Origin: Streptomyces sp. CB01580
GTDB taxonomy: Bacteria; Actinomycetota; Actinomycetes; Streptomycetales; Streptomycetaceae
Assembly: GCF_001905795.1 (NCBI RefSeq)
Contig: NZ_LIXJ01000024.1
Span: 33,144 to 97,143, forward strand
Length of the DNA stretch: 64,000 nt
Reading direction: 5' to 3'
The notes under the pieces are model-generated. The model did not search any database, was not told the DNA's origin, and saw only the letters and a list, made by a program, of their open reading frames with translations. A program made the position numbers and the translations under genes. Below are positions 63,884-64,000 of the stretch, piece by piece. The stretch's first letter is position 1. Each line of letters starts with the position of its first letter.

Positions 63884-64000
63884 TGATCCGCCTGCTCCAC
63901 ACCCACATCGAGACAGGCGGCACACACAACACGACCAGCCACTCCGGTAGTCACCTGCTGGAACAGCTACGCGCGGCTATCCGTCTGAACTACCCCGCTG
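63884..64000 (+). CDS. Partial open frame running off the window
   Basis: GTG 63884 opens a frame still open at the end of the window (39 codons): IRLLHTHIETGG then HLLEQLRAAIRLNYPA. The LLEQLRAAIRL pattern faintly recalls the N-terminal helix of integron-type tyrosine recombinases, but this is too little to assign. No clear ribosome-binding site. Confidence 0.25.

Noticed and set aside
63930..64000. tRNA on the minus strand (GGGTAGTTCAGACGGATAGC resembles a D arm)
   Set aside because: No anticodon arm or GGTTCGAATCC T arm follows, and no acceptor pairing is possible.

Overview
The window is a piece of a high-GC actinobacterial chromosome, almost certainly Streptomyces. GC is very high throughout, GTG starts are common, and the gene order is the core-chromosome order known from Streptomyces: dacB-tilS-hpt-ftsH-folE, the folP/folB/folK set, panC-nadB-nadC-coaX, lsr2-clpC, sigE-cseA-cseB-cseC, mutY, disA-radA, ilvD, proC. 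Nearly all of it is vertically inherited housekeeping DNA. Only the last 1.3 kb (after proC) looks rearranged.

Layout. 0-6.6 kb (+): end of a D-Ala-D-Ala carboxypeptidase, a zincin-like protein, tRNA-Ile lysidine synthetase, hypoxanthine phosphoribosyltransferase, the FtsH protease and GTP cyclohydrolase I. 6.7-11.7 kb (-): folate genes folP, an NTF2-like gene, folB, folK, plus two membrane proteins. 11.9-18.2 kb: a membrane esterase, a glycine-betaine/choline-type ABC importer (ATPase divergent from two permeases and a lipoprotein) and a coiled-coil membrane protein. 18.5-24.8 kb: a second NuoD-like subunit with a MidA-type methyltransferase, a NarL-type two-component pair and an ArsR-type regulator. 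24.9-32.6 kb: an aldolase/lyase and the overlapping NAD/coenzyme A operon (DUF2520, panC, nadB, nadC, coaX). 32.7-40.3 kb: small conserved proteins, a BlaI-type repressor, argA, lsr2, clpC and an M23 peptidase. 40.5-44 kb (-): the sigE cell-envelope stress operon. 44.1-54.2 kb: mutY, a PAP2 phosphatase, disA, radA, a sigma-like/BACON membrane fusion, a Cys-rich protein and a Ppx/GppA protein. 54.4-62.7 kb: a TIM-barrel isomerase, ilvD, a Ser/Thr kinase with a propeller sensor, small proteins, a methyltransferase and proC. 62.7-64 kb: remnants of an isochorismatase-type hydrolase and a GlxA-type regulator, then an rRNA-leader-like promoter fragment with no rRNA behind it.

Themes. (1) Envelope homeostasis: SigE/CseABC, FtsH, M23 and DacB peptidoglycan enzymes, PAP2, an aminoacyl-PG synthase-like protein and a PASTA-less sensor kinase. 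(2) Cofactor supply: folate, NAD and CoA. (3) Proteostasis: FtsH and ClpC. (4) c-di-AMP: DisA is present with its catalytic motifs. Sixteen genes have a TANNNT-like (one GATAAT) -10 box ending 6-7 nt before the start codon, the pattern of leaderless mRNAs. Several intergenic regions and gene termini carry tandem or helically phased repeats. The most unusual protein is the 641-residue fusion at 50.1-52.0 kb: sigma-like domains, a possible zinc anti-sigma motif, one membrane segment and an outside BACON domain. The most testable functional link is the NuoD paralogue beside a MidA-family methyltransferase, with the arginine known to be methylated in the mitochondrial homologue conserved here.
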